DNA of 64,000 nucleotides. It comes from Pseudomonas sp. MTM4 (GTDB lineage Bacteria; Pseudomonadota; Gammaproteobacteria; Pseudomonadales; Pseudomonadaceae). The notes beneath the pieces were generated by a model. It made no database searches, was not told the origin of the DNA, and was given only the letters and a program-made list of their open reading frames with translations. Each line of letters starts with the position of its first letter. Positions within the stretch are counted from its first letter, which is position 1. The translations under genes and the position numbers were made by a program. This document shows positions 1 through 9,336 of the stretch, one piece after another. Where the stretch lies: positions 1,054,001 through 1,118,000 of the forward strand of contig NZ_CP048411.1 in the NCBI RefSeq assembly GCF_019355055.1, given 5' to 3'.

Positions 1-178
1 GTCCACATACTTCATGTGCCGGACCGATCGAAATCGATCCAGTGATGCAGTCGTGCTCAAGGTGCCAGAAAACGGCCCCTTTGCAACACAATTTTTTCTG
101 CCGTATGACTAAGGAACGATGCAGTCGATCGCTTCAGCGGCGCGCCATGAAACCATCACCCGCGTTACAGGCATGATT
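1..178. other. Left edge, no gene recognised
   Basis: This stretch lies downstream of the minus-strand histidine kinase. A 64-codon plus-strand frame starts at 119, but most of it runs through the kinase gene and it looks like a shadow. No clear terminator with a T-tract was seen. Confidence 0.5.
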
Positions 179-3100
179 TCAGGAGCCCACCAGTGCTATC
201 AGCTGGGCGATATCGACGGGCTTGGTCAGGTGTACATCGAACCCGGCCGCCAGCGCATTTTCCTTGTCGCTCGGCTGCCCCCAGCCGGTGATCGCTACCA
301 GCCGAACACGTGAATCCGACGAGCGGATCATCCGAGCAACCTCATCGCCACGCAGGCCAGGCATGCCGATATCCAATAACACCACTTCTGGTTCGAGCTG
401 CCGATAGCGCTCGAAGGCTTCGACGCCGTCGAAGGCCAGATGTACCTCGTGGCCCTCCAACCGGAGGACTTCGGCCATGGTTTCGGCGATATCCCGGTTG
501 TCGTCAGCGACCAAAACCCGCCGCGTATGGGCCGCAGACTCGCCGGCTTTCACAGGCTGCGCGTCGCGCTGCGGTGGGGCCAGCGCCGGCAGATTCAACT
601 CGAATTCCGCCCCCAACCCTACCCCTTCGCTGCTCACGCGGATGTCGCCGCCATGAAGATTGGCCAGCCCCTTGGCCAGCGCCAGCCCGATGCCCAGGCC
701 AGCATTGACCTGTGTTTGGGTCGTTGGCACCTGAGCGAATCGTTCGAAAATCAGTTGGAGATGCTCGCGAGCAATGCCTAAGCCGTTATCGGCCACCGAC
801 ACCGTTGCCATTCCTTCTTTCAACGCGGCGCGAACTCGGATCTGTCCACCCTGAGCGGTGAACTTGGCGGCGTTGTTCAGCAAATTGACGAGTATCTGCT
901 CGAGCCGCAGGGGATCGGCGTCGAGCAGGATCGGTTCCGTCGGCTGCTCGACGATCAACTCATGTCGTTTTGACTCGATTTTGGCCCGTGCAGTTTCGAC
1001 GGCAGCCTCGACCACCGCTCGGAGATCCAGTGATTCCTTGCGCAACACCAGCTTACCGAGGGTGATGCGGGAGATATCGAACAGATCGTCCAGCAGCAGG
1101 GCCATATGTCGCACCTGCCGCTCGATGATTTGCTGGCTACGCAACTTCTGGGCTTCGGATGCAGAGGGAGAGCCGAAAAGGCCAGCAGCCAGGCGAATGG
1201 GCGCCAGCGGGTTACGCAGCTCATGCGCCAGTGTCGCGAGAAACTCATCCTTGCGCCGATCAGCCTCCAGGATCGCCTGCTCCTGACGTTTGGATTTGGT
1301 CACGTCAGCGAACCAGACGGCGAGCCTGTGCTCGAAAGGCGTGGCGATCAGGCGCACCCAGCGCTCGCTGGCAAAGGCAGTGCTGCGCATCTCTACGTCA
1401 CGCGGTTGTTGCTGCGTCGCCGCCGCCACAAGGGTGTCGATCGCTTGTGGATTGGCATTGGGTCCGAGCACTTCGTTGATGCGCCGCCCCGTCAGTTCAA
1501 CAACCGTTCCCTGCAAGCTCTCGGCACCGGTCGGGTTGATGAAGTCCAGCCGGAAGTCATGTAACTCGCCCGCAGCGTTGAGCTGCGGGGAAAGAATGGC
1601 GAACGGAACGGTGGAGGAATCCAGCGCCACCTGCAGTCGCCTCTCAAGCATGCCGGCCTTGCTCTGCGCCCGTGCCCGGTCGATGAATACCGCAGCAAGG
1701 CCAGCCGCAAGATCGGCCAGGCGAATTTCACGCTCGGTCGGGGGCCGCGTCTCTTTGAGTTGCACGGTCAGAGTGCCGAGGACACTGCCGTCGCTATGCA
1801 GAATAGGTGTGCTGTGAGCGGAGCGGAACCCTTCGATACGGGACACGGCACGAAATTCGGTGAAGCGCGGATCGGTTTCGGTGTCCGTCACAACCACCCG
1901 ACAGCCTTCCTGTACCGCTGCGCCGCAAACGCCGAGTCCGGGCGCTACGTTGTCCATGAGTTCCAGCGAGGCCGGCGAAAAACCCTTCGACGCATGAATG
2001 CGCAAGGGCGACTGGCCATCGCTTAGCGCCAGCAGGCCATGGGTCGCACCGTGCAGCTCGCACAGCACATCGATAATCGCCTGCAGCTGAGCATCCAGCG
2101 TCGGCAATTGCTGCAGTCGGTTACCGAGCGTGTGCAGTGAATTCAGATCGCTTATCTGCTCGGTCAGGTCCTGCTGAGCCAGTTCCAGCTGCGACAACAT
2201 GCTGTCACGTTCGGCCTCGCTCGCCCTACGCGCCTGCGCAGCGGCAGCCAGTGCCTGGCCTACCTCGCGCACCTCTTCGATTTCGCTGTCCGGTACCTGT
2301 TGTAACGACTGGCCTTGACCGATGGCCTGCGCCGCCCGACGCAACTGACGCATCGGCACATTGATTCTCCGCGTCGCGAACAATGCCGCGGCGACGGCAA
2401 ACATCAGGGACAGCAACAGTCCGCCGCCATAGAGCGTGAAAGCCCGAGCGGCGCCAGCTTCCACCGTTTCGGTTGGCGCACCCGTGGCGACGACCCACCT
2501 CGACGGACGCAGGCGGACGAATGCGGTGTACGCCGAAGCACCTTCGACCGTCATGGCCATGCCCACTCCTTCATCGGCGGGATTGTCCACGAGCATGCTC
2601 TGGAGAGTCGGAGATGCCGGCTGCCCCACGGTTTCCTGGTGCCGCTGAGAACGTGCGATGCGCATGCCTCTGGCATCCAGCACTGTGGTGATCCAGCCCT
2701 GAGGTAATCGACGGTCGCTGATGACCTCGACGATGGATTCAGGCTTGAGCACCGCGGTCAGGACGTAGCGAATGTTCCCCTCGATATCGACCGGCACGCG
2801 TATGGGAATCCCCCATAGCCCACCGGGGCCCAGCCCCATATTGCCCACCTGCGGCTCACCGGTGCGCATCAGTTCAGCAAAACTGCGCGGCTCGGCAATC
2901 GCCTCGGATGCGGGCGAGTCGTGCCGCGAAATACGCCGGATGACCTGGCCCTCCGGTGTGATGACGAGCAGGGCATACCAGCTAGGCACCGAGGGCAATA
3001 CGCGATGGACCATACCGGCGAAGCTGTCGATATCATCCTCATCGAGCAGCGTTGATTGCGATAACGCCTGCAACACGTCCAGGGAGCGCCTGAGTTCGAC

Positions 3101-3325
3101 CTCGACTGCCGTGGCGGCCAGGCGTGTGGCTTCCAGGCTGCGCTGCTTCGCCAGTAGCTTCTGATCGTTGACTATCGATACCAGACCCAGCCCGGCGACC
3201 AGTGCCAGAGGCAGAATTCCGGCAAGCGCGATCGTCAGCAGACGGCTGCGCAACGGTACCGAGCGGGTCGGTTTCGCTCTTGCCTGATTCAATAGTTCTT
3301 CCCCTGACACCCTGATTGGAATCAA
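179..3325 (-). CDS. Hybrid sensor histidine kinase with Cache, HAMP, GAF, PAS and receiver domains
   Basis: A 1048-residue inner-membrane sensor kinase. A basic N-terminus leads into a first membrane helix at about 28-52. A periplasmic sensing region of dCache type spans about 54-293, followed by a second helix at about 298-317 and HAMP plus coiled coil to about 390. A GAF domain lies at about 395-550 and a PAS-like domain at about 563-680. The HisKA domain has phospho-acceptor His701 in the motif HELRNPL. The ATPase domain shows an N box near 814-818 and glycine boxes DNGLG (847) and GLGIGLAL (876). A C-terminal receiver (936-1048) has phospho-acceptor Asp985 and conserved Lys1035. These features predict autophosphorylation and His-to-Asp relay. 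No histidine phosphotransfer protein or response regulator lies beside it, so it is an orphan and its output and ligand are unknown. The family assignment is firm. Confidence 0.93.
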   Translation of the reverse strand: MIPIRVSGEELLNQARAKPTRSVPLRSRLLTIALAGILPLALVAGLGLVSIVNDQKLLAKQRSLEATRLAATAVEVELRRSLDVLQALSQSTLLDEDDIDSFAGMVHRVLPSVPSWYALLVITPEGQVIRRISRHDSPASEAIAEPRSFAELMRTGEPQVGNMGLGPGGLWGIPIRVPVDIEGNIRYVLTAVLKPESIVEVISDRRLPQGWITTVLDARGMRIARSQRHQETVGQPASPTLQSMLVDNPADEGVGMAMTVEGASAYTAFVRLRPSRWVVATGAPTETVEAGAARAFTLYGGGLLLSLMFAVAAALFATRRINVPMRQLRRAAQAIGQGQSLQQVPDSEIEEVREVGQALAAAAQARRASEAERDSMLSQLELAQQDLTEQISDLNSLHTLGNRLQQLPTLDAQLQAIIDVLCELHGATHGLLALSDGQSPLRIHASKGFSPASLELMDNVAPGLGVCGAAVQEGCRVVVTDTETDPRFTEFRAVSRIEGFRSAHSTPILHSDGSVLGTLTVQLKETRPPTEREIRLADLAAGLAAVFIDRARAQSKAGMLERRLQVALDSSTVPFAILSPQLNAAGELHDFRLDFINPTGAESLQGTVVELTGRRINEVLGPNANPQAIDTLVAAATQQQPRDVEMRSTAFASERWVRLIATPFEHRLAVWFADVTKSKRQEQAILEADRRKDEFLATLAHELRNPLAPIRLAAGLFGSPSASEAQKLRSQQIIERQVRHMALLLDDLFDISRITLGKLVLRKESLDLRAVVEAAVETARAKIESKRHELIVEQPTEPILLDADPLRLEQILVNLLNNAAKFTAQGGQIRVRAALKEGMATVSVADNGLGIAREHLQLIFERFAQVPTTQTQVNAGLGIGLALAKGLANLHGGDIRVSSEGVGLGAEFELNLPALAPPQRDAQPVKAGESAAHTRRVLVADDNRDIAETMAEVLRLEGHEVHLAFDGVEAFERYRQLEPEVVLLDIGMPGLRGDEVARMIRSSDSRVRLVAITGWGQPSDKENALAAGFDVHLTKPVDIAQLIALVGS

Positions 3326-3490
3326 GGCGTAAAAAAACTCGGCGAAACGGTGCGTCGCCGAGCGGCACGCATTAGTTTAAGCAATCCGTGCGACGAGTAT
3401 CAGCACTTGGAGGTCCTTGCTACGGACCAGTTCATTCACATCTTCAGGTGGCAAGGCGCTGCCAGATAATTGAATCGTTGGGAGATTTGC

Positions 3491-3748
3491 ATGTTAGAAC
3501 TTCGGCCTGGATGCGAATGCTGCAACATTGATTTGCCGCCAGAATCTGCGCAAGCGTTGATCTGCTCCTTCGAGTGCACCTTCTGTACGGAGTGCGCAGA
3601 GTCGAAACTTGGTTTCATCTGCCCCAACTGCGGCGGCGAACTGGTGGCCCGCCCCCGTCGCCCCGCTGCGAAACTCGCTAACAATCCGGCGTCCACACAA
3701 CGCGTATATAAGCCGCAACGTTGCAGTCCGGCCCCTATCGTTCGGTAA
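3491..3748 (+). CDS. Small cysteine-rich DUF1272 protein
   Basis: An 85-residue protein starting MLELRPGCECC. The ATG at 3491 is preceded by GGGAG and is preferred over an in-frame upstream ATG at 3470. Nine cysteines (8, 10, 11, 25, 29, 32, 35, 44, 47) are arranged in CxC and CxxC pairs followed by CPNCGG, which suggests one or two zinc sites. This pattern and the opening motif fit the DUF1272 family of short zinc-ribbon-like proteins of unknown role. The tail after residue 55 is basic and low in complexity. The gene stands alone, divergent from the sensor kinase and convergent with the protease gene. Confidence 0.8.
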   Translation: MLELRPGCECCNIDLPPESAQALICSFECTFCTECAESKLGFICPNCGGELVARPRRPAAKLANNPASTQRVYKPQRCSPAPIVR

Positions 3749-3802
3749 GTTCCAACGGCGCATCTTCGTCATCGCTCGTCTAACCAAACAGTCATGGGCA
3801 CG

Positions 3803-3826
3803 AAAAAGGCCCGCATGAAGCGGGCC
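3803..3826 (-). terminator. Intrinsic terminator of the MucD/DegP type protease gene
   Basis: The stem GGCCCGC/GCGGGCC encloses the 5-base loop ATGAA. Read on the minus strand it is followed by five T residues, 25 bases past the protease stop codon. Confidence 0.75.
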
Positions 3827-3851
3827 GGAGTTCGTGTTCAGGGCTAGGTCG

Positions 3852-5255
3852 TTATTTCGGTAGCTTGAACGTAATGAAGCTAGCCCGTCCGTCGCGCAGC
3901 ACACGCATCGACACGGAGCGATTCTTCGGTAGCGCCTTGACTACCTGACTGAAGGTTTCTACCGAGTCGATGGCTTGGTTGTTCAGATGCGTGATGACGT
4001 CACCCGGACGCAGGCCGATCATCGCCGCAGGGCCTTGGTTGACTTCACTGAGCACCACACCACCGTTGATTTCGAGCGCCTGACGTTGTGCGTCGGTCAG
4101 CTCGGTCACCGAAACACCGAGGCGGTTATCGCTATGGGTAGTACCGCCCGCGCCACCAGCCGAGGCCAGCAAATCGCCGTCTGCGGGCAAGGCACCGACA
4201 TCAATGCTCAAGGTCTCGCGGTCGCCGTCACGCACGATCTCGAATTTGGCGGTGGTGCCGGGTTTCATCGCGCCGATGAGGTGTGGCAGATCGCCGGACA
4301 TATCAATGGACTTGCCGTTGACGCTCAGAATCACGTCACCCACCCTCAGGCCGCCCTTGGCTGCCGGGCCGCCATCCATGACCTGCGCCACCAGCGCACC
4401 GGCTGGACGCTCGAGACCAAACGACTCGGCCAGATCCTTGTTCACCTCTTGAATGACCACCCCGAGCCAACCGCGGCTGACCTTGCCGTCTTCACGCAGC
4501 TGGTTGGCGACATCCATGGCGACGTCGATCGGGATGGCGAACGACAACCCCATGAAGCCACCGGAGCGGGTGAAGATCTGCGAGTTGATGCCCACCACTT
4601 CGCCGTCGAGGTTGAACAGCGGGCCACCCGAATTGCCTGGGTTGATCGCTACGTCCGTCTGAATGAAGGGCACATAGCTCTCGTTCGGCAGGCTGCGACC
4701 GGTCGCGCTGACCACGCCAGCCGTCACGGTGTGATCGAAGCCGAACGGGGAACCAATGGCGACAACCCACTCGCCTGCTTTCAACGCCTCGGAGCTACCG
4801 AGCTTGACCGTCGGCAGATCGTCCCCTTCGATTTTCAGCAGCGCCACGTCACTGCGCGGGTCGGCTCCGACCAGCTTGGCTTGCAGTTCGCTGCGGTCAG
4901 GCAGACGCACCATGATTTCATCGGCATCGGCGACCACGTGGTTGTTGGTCAGCACATAACCGTCTTCTGAAATGATGAAGCCCGAACCCAGCGACTGAGC
5001 CTCTCGGCGCTCGGGCCGTTGCGGGATACCACGCTCGAAGAACTCGCGGAACATGGGCGGGATGCCTTCCAGATCCGGAGTCTGTGCCAGCGCGCCACGC
5101 GCGGGTTTGTTCTGCTTGGTGCTGATGTTCACGACCGCCGGCGAGGCATCTTCGACCAGCGGCGTGAAATCCGGCAGATCCGCATAGGCGATCAGCGCCT
5201 GTCCGAATAACGCCACGCCGGCTACGACTGCCAGAAGGTCTTTACGAAGGATCAT
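3852..5255 (-). CDS. Periplasmic serine protease of the MucD/DegP (HtrA) family
   Basis: A 467-residue HtrA-type protease-chaperone. A signal peptide ends near residue 25 (AYA-D). The trypsin-like domain has the triad His106 (TNNHVV), Asp136 (DPRSDVALL) and Ser209 (NPGNSGGP). Two PDZ domains follow at about 265-355 and 375-465. Length and sequence throughout resemble Pseudomonas MucD, the protease that degrades misfolded periplasmic proteins and restrains alginate induction. In Pseudomonas mucD normally closes the algU-mucA-mucB operon. None of those genes is here, so this is either a second MucD-like copy or a relocated mucD, and no symbol is assigned. It is transcribed alone and ends at a clear hairpin. 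It should act in the periplasm on damaged envelope proteins. Confidence 0.9.
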   Translation of the reverse strand: MILRKDLLAVVAGVALFGQALIAYADLPDFTPLVEDASPAVVNISTKQNKPARGALAQTPDLEGIPPMFREFFERGIPQRPERREAQSLGSGFIISEDGYVLTNNHVVADADEIMVRLPDRSELQAKLVGADPRSDVALLKIEGDDLPTVKLGSSEALKAGEWVVAIGSPFGFDHTVTAGVVSATGRSLPNESYVPFIQTDVAINPGNSGGPLFNLDGEVVGINSQIFTRSGGFMGLSFAIPIDVAMDVANQLREDGKVSRGWLGVVIQEVNKDLAESFGLERPAGALVAQVMDGGPAAKGGLRVGDVILSVNGKSIDMSGDLPHLIGAMKPGTTAKFEIVRDGDRETLSIDVGALPADGDLLASAGGAGGTTHSDNRLGVSVTELTDAQRQALEINGGVVLSEVNQGPAAMIGLRPGDVITHLNNQAIDSVETFSQVVKALPKNRSVSMRVLRDGRASFITFKLPK

Positions 5256-5504
5256 GGTGACAGGTCTCCCACGATGGAAAATTGGTTAAACGAACTTGAG
5301 TGTGGCCATCCAGCCAAAAAAAAAAGCAGCGGGCCGCCGTGAGCTCGAACGCTGTTCAACAGCCCGGCCACGGCAAACCCACCCAAGGGAGCAAGCTGTT
5401 CCGTCAGCCTGTGAAGAACTCTACGCCTTGTACAGTCAGCTTCGTGTGAAGCGGAGGTAAAGGAACCGTAAGGTTTCGCCGCAGCAATTCCCGATAGGGA
5501 TCGT

Positions 5505-6779
5505 TTATCTGATCGCATCCAGGCCGGTCGTTTCGAACCCGGCCTGTTCGGCCGCTTGGCGTACACGCAGATGATCCTCGGGCAAAACGAGCGCGGCTTC
5601 TGCCCGTTTAAGCGCCAGCTCGATATGCCGGTCGGCCGCGATTCTGACCGCTGCATCACCCAGCCGCCCCAGCGATGCCAGCGCCTGCTGCAGACATATG
5701 CCCACCTCGACCAGCGCAGCCCCGTCGCGCGCGATGGGTGTAAAGAAGTCGTCGAGCATGTCCGCCACGCTCAGGCCAGGTGCGAATATCCGGTCAAATT
5801 TGGGCTCCTCCGGTGGAGTCGGCCTGGATAGATGCGACAGCACGCGCAGACCGCGACCGATTACATCAACTGCGGTCCCCTGATCGTTGATACCAGGCGA
5901 CAAGGCTCGCGACGCAATCTCGGCCAAGACGGTCATTCCGAAGCGTGGGTCGCGGTCGAAGGTTCGCTGTGCGCCGATGACGAAGGCCGCGCGCAGTGCG
6001 TCGTCACACTCTTCGCCTACACCCACGGACCAGGCGATCGGCTGCGTCGGCTCGACGAAGGTACCCGGCAGCACACAGATATAGACCGAGCTGCTCTCCG
6101 ACTCGGTCAACGTGCCCAATGCCGGCATGTCGATGTGCTGCACGAAGCCAATCTTCCGGGCGTACAGCGGACGCGCGCCCGGCAGTGCTTTGGGGTCAAC
6201 CTCGAGCGGGCAGCCACCCAAATAGGGTTGTTCCATGCGCTGGCACAACGACCGGGTTGCGGCGTCCTCCACCCTCGCCGTGGTCTCCGCGACCCTACCC
6301 AGCCCCGACAGCTGATCGATCCAGCGCAACAACGCGTAGACCACCAAAACCACGACAACGATTGTCGCCGCGAACAATACGACCCGGCCCTTATCACCAT
6401 AAAGCCCTGTGCTCAGGGAGATGATGCCGACCAGGCTAAAGATGAACGAACCGATGAAGGTGGACAGGGTGTTTTGCGTCGTGGGGTCTTCCACCAGCAG
6501 CGAGATGGCCCGCGGGGTGACGTTGCTGGTCGCCGAACCGTAGGCGGCCACCATAATGCTCAGCGAAAAGGTCGTGACCGCGAGCATGCTCGATGCCAGC
6601 ACGCCAAGGATGTTATCGACCGCATCGGAGCCGATCTTGGTCGGGACATCGTCGGGGATATAGGGCGCCACAGCCAATGCGACCAGCGCAGCCGCGATGC
6701 CCAGGACAGAAAACAGGCTGGCCCTGAACCAGGGTCGCCTGCTGATGCGGATGAGAAACCACTTCCAACGCTCGATCAT
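5505..6779 (-). CDS. DUF2254 family integral membrane protein
   Basis: A 424-residue protein with four predicted membrane helices near the N-terminus (about 20-41, 57-80, 105-127 and 131-153) and a long soluble C-terminal region. The helix arrangement, the serine/threonine-rich second helix and the motif around SPGINDQGTA in the soluble part are typical of DUF2254, a widespread family without an assigned role. No catalytic motif was recognised. The gene lies about 250 bases upstream of the protease gene on the same strand. Co-transcription is possible but not shown. Confidence 0.8.
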   Translation of the reverse strand: MIERWKWFLIRISRRPWFRASLFSVLGIAAALVALAVAPYIPDDVPTKIGSDAVDNILGVLASSMLAVTTFSLSIMVAAYGSATSNVTPRAISLLVEDPTTQNTLSTFIGSFIFSLVGIISLSTGLYGDKGRVVLFAATIVVVVLVVYALLRWIDQLSGLGRVAETTARVEDAATRSLCQRMEQPYLGGCPLEVDPKALPGARPLYARKIGFVQHIDMPALGTLTESESSSVYICVLPGTFVEPTQPIAWSVGVGEECDDALRAAFVIGAQRTFDRDPRFGMTVLAEIASRALSPGINDQGTAVDVIGRGLRVLSHLSRPTPPEEPKFDRIFAPGLSVADMLDDFFTPIARDGAALVEVGICLQQALASLGRLGDAAVRIAADRHIELALKRAEAALVLPEDHLRVRQAAEQAGFETTGLDAIR

Positions 6780-6870
6780 CTGCGACTCGCGCTCAGGTCC
6801 GTTTCAGTACAGACAAGAGCGTCACCGCACCGTTGCGAAAAAAAGGGGTTTCTTCGTAGACCGTCTCGTT

Positions 6871-7539
6871 TCAGCCCGCCAGCGCCGCGACCGCAGCCGG
6901 CAGTTCACGCATGTCGTTGATCACGGTCGCCACGCCCAGCTCCCGCAGCGCCTGATCGTGCCCGGCGGGAATATGGCTCGCGCCGGTAAAGCCGATCACC
7001 TGCATGCCCGCGGTGCGTGCCGCCAGGACACCGGTCGGGCTGTCCTCAACCACCAGACAGTGCCCCGGCGCGACGCCCATGCGCTCGGCAGCCAGCAGAT
7101 AGACATCCGGCGCGGGCTTCGGCGAAGCCACCATTTCGGCGCAGAAGATATTCCCAGCAACCCGCTCGGTCAGCCCGGCGCGGCGCAGCGACGACTCGAC
7201 ATTGTGCAGACGGCTGTTGGACGCCACCGCAAGCGGCAGATCGATGGCAAGCAGTGCGTCACGTACGCCTGGGATGGCCTGGACTTGCTCGGCTACCGCT
7301 TTCTCGCTGTGACGCCGCAGATCTTCATCGAAAGTCTTCGGCAACTTCAAATCGAAGCGCTTTTCGATGAGGTCGATGATGCTCGGCACCGTCAGGCCGA
7401 ACGTCCCTTCCAATGCATCGCCCAGCAGGTCCGCCGGAACATAGAGGCTCAGCGACTCGAACAGCACGCGGTGGCTGATGATCTCGCTGTCGACGATCAC
7501 GCCATCGCAATCGCTGATCAGCAGGTCGATAGTGGCCAT
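6871..7539 (-). CDS. HAD superfamily phosphatase, beta-phosphoglucomutase / YieH-like
   Basis: A 222-residue HAD hydrolase. The start at 7539 has the upstream sequence CAGGAGATCC and puts the catalytic motif at the N-terminus. The frame is open further upstream (to 7764), but that extension has no HAD homology. Motif I is DCDGV with nucleophile Asp10 and acid/base Asp12. Motif II is the serine in AVASNS, motif III the lysine in SPKPAPDVY, and motif IV EDSPTGV. The four-helix cap lies between motifs I and II, as in subfamily IA phosphosugar phosphatases. It resembles E. coli YieH (6-phosphogluconate phosphatase), but the substrate cannot be read from sequence. It is a single gene. Confidence 0.85.
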   Translation of the reverse strand: MATIDLLISDCDGVIVDSEIISHRVLFESLSLYVPADLLGDALEGTFGLTVPSIIDLIEKRFDLKLPKTFDEDLRRHSEKAVAEQVQAIPGVRDALLAIDLPLAVASNSRLHNVESSLRRAGLTERVAGNIFCAEMVASPKPAPDVYLLAAERMGVAPGHCLVVEDSPTGVLAARTAGMQVIGFTGASHIPAGHDQALRELGVATVINDMRELPAAVAALAG

Positions 7540-7854
7540 CGGATCTCCTGGTGATTGACGCGCGGCAATAGCGCCGCGCCAGCTTGGACTGCGCCAAGCA
7601 TGCCGAGTTTTACGCCGCTTCGATGGCAATTGCGCGTCGCATCCATTGCTGTTGCGCATGCCGACAACTCTTCCGCATCGGCGCGGAGGCCAATGACGAC
7701 CGGCGCCCGGTAGCCGGGACAAATGTTCTTGCAGCACGCCGTTCGCTGCGCCAGTCACCATCATCCGAGCATCGTGCGCATTTCGTTCAATACCAGCGCT
7801 GCGTTCGCTCCTAGCCTTAGCGCTGACATCCCCTGCGTGAACTAGGAGTTACCG
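7540..7854. other. Intergenic region between the divergent HAD and LysE genes
   Basis: 315 bases between two divergent genes. Short frames here have no ribosome site and no recognisable product. It must hold both promoters, but no clear pair of -35 and -10 boxes was identified. Confidence 0.4.
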
Positions 7855-8442
7855 ATGAGTCTGTTGCTGTCCATGGCGGCCTTTGCGCTGGCCTCTTCCA
7901 TCTCGCCCGGCCCGGTCAATATCGTCGCCCTCAGTGCCGGCGCGCAGTTCGGTCTGCGTCAGGCCATGCGCCACGTCAGTGGCGCGACCATCGGCTTCAC
8001 CCTATTACTGCTGTTGATCGGCCTCGGGCTGAGCGAGCTGCTGTTGCGCTGGCCCTGGTTGACCCAGTCGATCCGGCTGGCCGGCGTCGCGTTTCTGTTG
8101 TACATGGCATTTCGGCTGGCTATCGACGACGGGAGTCTGAACGCTGACAAACCGGCGGTGCGGCCCAGCATGCTTTATGGCGCGGCGATGCAATGGCTCA
8201 ACCCCAAAGCCTGGTTGGCCTCGGTGGCCGGCATGGGTTTGTTCGCGGCGGCCGGGGATGCGCCCTCGGTGTGGCGCTTCGCGGCGATCTATTTCGTGAT
8301 CTGTTACGCCTCGCTGGCCTGCTGGGCCTATGCCGGGACCTTTTTGCAGCACTACCTGAACAACCCCGTGCGGGTGCGATTGTTCAACCGCATCATGGCC
8401 GCACTACTATCGGGCTGCGCAGCTTATCTGCTGTTGTTCTGA
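7855..8442 (+). CDS. LysE/RhtB family amino-acid exporter
   Basis: A 195-residue inner-membrane protein with about six hydrophobic helices. The N-terminal signature SISPGPVNIVALSAGAQFG is diagnostic for LysE/RhtB exporters, which expel amino acids or related metabolites. The ATG follows the ribosome site AGGAG by six bases. The last 19 bases overlap the 3' end of the convergent AraC-type gene. Pairs of a LysE exporter and an AraC regulator that read towards each other are common in Pseudomonas, so the neighbour is the likely regulator. The substrate is unknown. Confidence 0.9.
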   Translation: MSLLLSMAAFALASSISPGPVNIVALSAGAQFGLRQAMRHVSGATIGFTLLLLLIGLGLSELLLRWPWLTQSIRLAGVAFLLYMAFRLAIDDGSLNADKPAVRPSMLYGAAMQWLNPKAWLASVAGMGLFAAAGDAPSVWRFAAIYFVICYASLACWAYAGTFLQHYLNNPVRVRLFNRIMAALLSGCAAYLLLF

Positions 8443-9287
8443 TCGCTATCAGCGCAACGTACGCCGCGATAGTGGCCAGGAGTGGCCGCCAGCAACTGCT
8501 TGAAAGCGCGCTGCAGATGCGCCTGATCGGCAAAACCCGCCGCCAGCGCTACCTCGGCGATGGGTATGCCACGTCGCAGTTCGGCACGGGCGAACTGCAC
8601 ACGGCGATTGGTCAGATACGCATGCGGGGTCATCCCGAAGTGTTTCTTGAATGAGCGGATCAGGCTCGACGGCGACACCCCGGCCGCATGGCTGATCTCG
8701 TCGAGCCTGAGCGGGCGTTGATAGTTGTCGGCAATGAGTTCGGCAGCTCGCCGCAACTTCGAGTCGCTCACCGGCACGGCCACGTCCAGCCGCAACCGCC
8801 GATGCAACAGACTGAAGAACCCCACCGCGGCGCCGTGCTTGTGCGAAGGTTCGGCAAGCTCATCGGTCAAGACGCCATGGAAATGGCGAAACCCCGCCTG
8901 GAGCAGCGGATCGCACGTCAGGATGGGTGAGAAGCGGCGAAAGCCGGTGCCGCCCATTTCCAGGTCGTCCTGCAGACCAGCCAACCAACCGGCATCGACG
9001 TACAGCATGCGATACGCCCAGGGCTGGTTCTCGATCGGATTGCAGGCATGCACATCGCCCGGGTTCATCAATACCAGCGTTCCTGCATCGATACGGCACT
9101 GATAATGGCGGTTGATATAGGTGCTACAGCCGCTGTCGATCAAACCGATGGAAAAGGTTTCATGGCTGTGTCGGGCGTAGCAGACGCGGCGTCCGTCAGC
9201 TACGGTGCGTGCTTCGATAAACGGCAGCGCCGCGTCCCGCCAGAATTGGGAAATGGGTGCTATGGGCGTTCGGTTCGGCAGGCTCAT
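8424..9287 (-). CDS. AraC family transcriptional regulator with N-terminal cupin domain
   Basis: A 287-residue regulator. The N-terminal half (about 20-150) is an AraC-type sensing cupin with the motif RHSHETFSIGLI and the turn NPGDVHACNP. The C-terminal 100 residues contain two helix-turn-helix units, the second in GFADQAHLQRAFKQLLAATPGHYR. It overlaps the convergent LysE exporter by 19 bases and starts 49 bases downstream of the apyrase-like gene on the same strand. It probably controls the exporter in response to a small molecule such as an amino acid. This is inferred from pairing only. Confidence 0.88.
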   Translation of the reverse strand: MSLPNRTPIAPISQFWRDAALPFIEARTVADGRRVCYARHSHETFSIGLIDSGCSTYINRHYQCRIDAGTLVLMNPGDVHACNPIENQPWAYRMLYVDAGWLAGLQDDLEMGGTGFRRFSPILTCDPLLQAGFRHFHGVLTDELAEPSHKHGAAVGFFSLLHRRLRLDVAVPVSDSKLRRAAELIADNYQRPLRLDEISHAAGVSPSSLIRSFKKHFGMTPHAYLTNRRVQFARAELRRGIPIAEVALAAGFADQAHLQRAFKQLLAATPGHYRGVRCADSDQNNSR

Positions 9288-9336
9288 GATCCGGTCTGTT
9301 GCGGCTACTTCGAGAAAGCATCAGCGTAGCCGGAGT

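Noticed and set aside
3975..4970. 331-codon plus-strand frame inside the MucD-like protease gene
   Set aside because: It lies wholly opposite a gene with a full catalytic triad. Long antisense frames are common in GC-rich DNA and this one resembles no family.
5832..6920. 362-codon plus-strand frame opposite the DUF2254 gene
   Set aside because: The product is rich in Arg, Gln and His in the manner of an antisense shadow, and there is no ribosome site.
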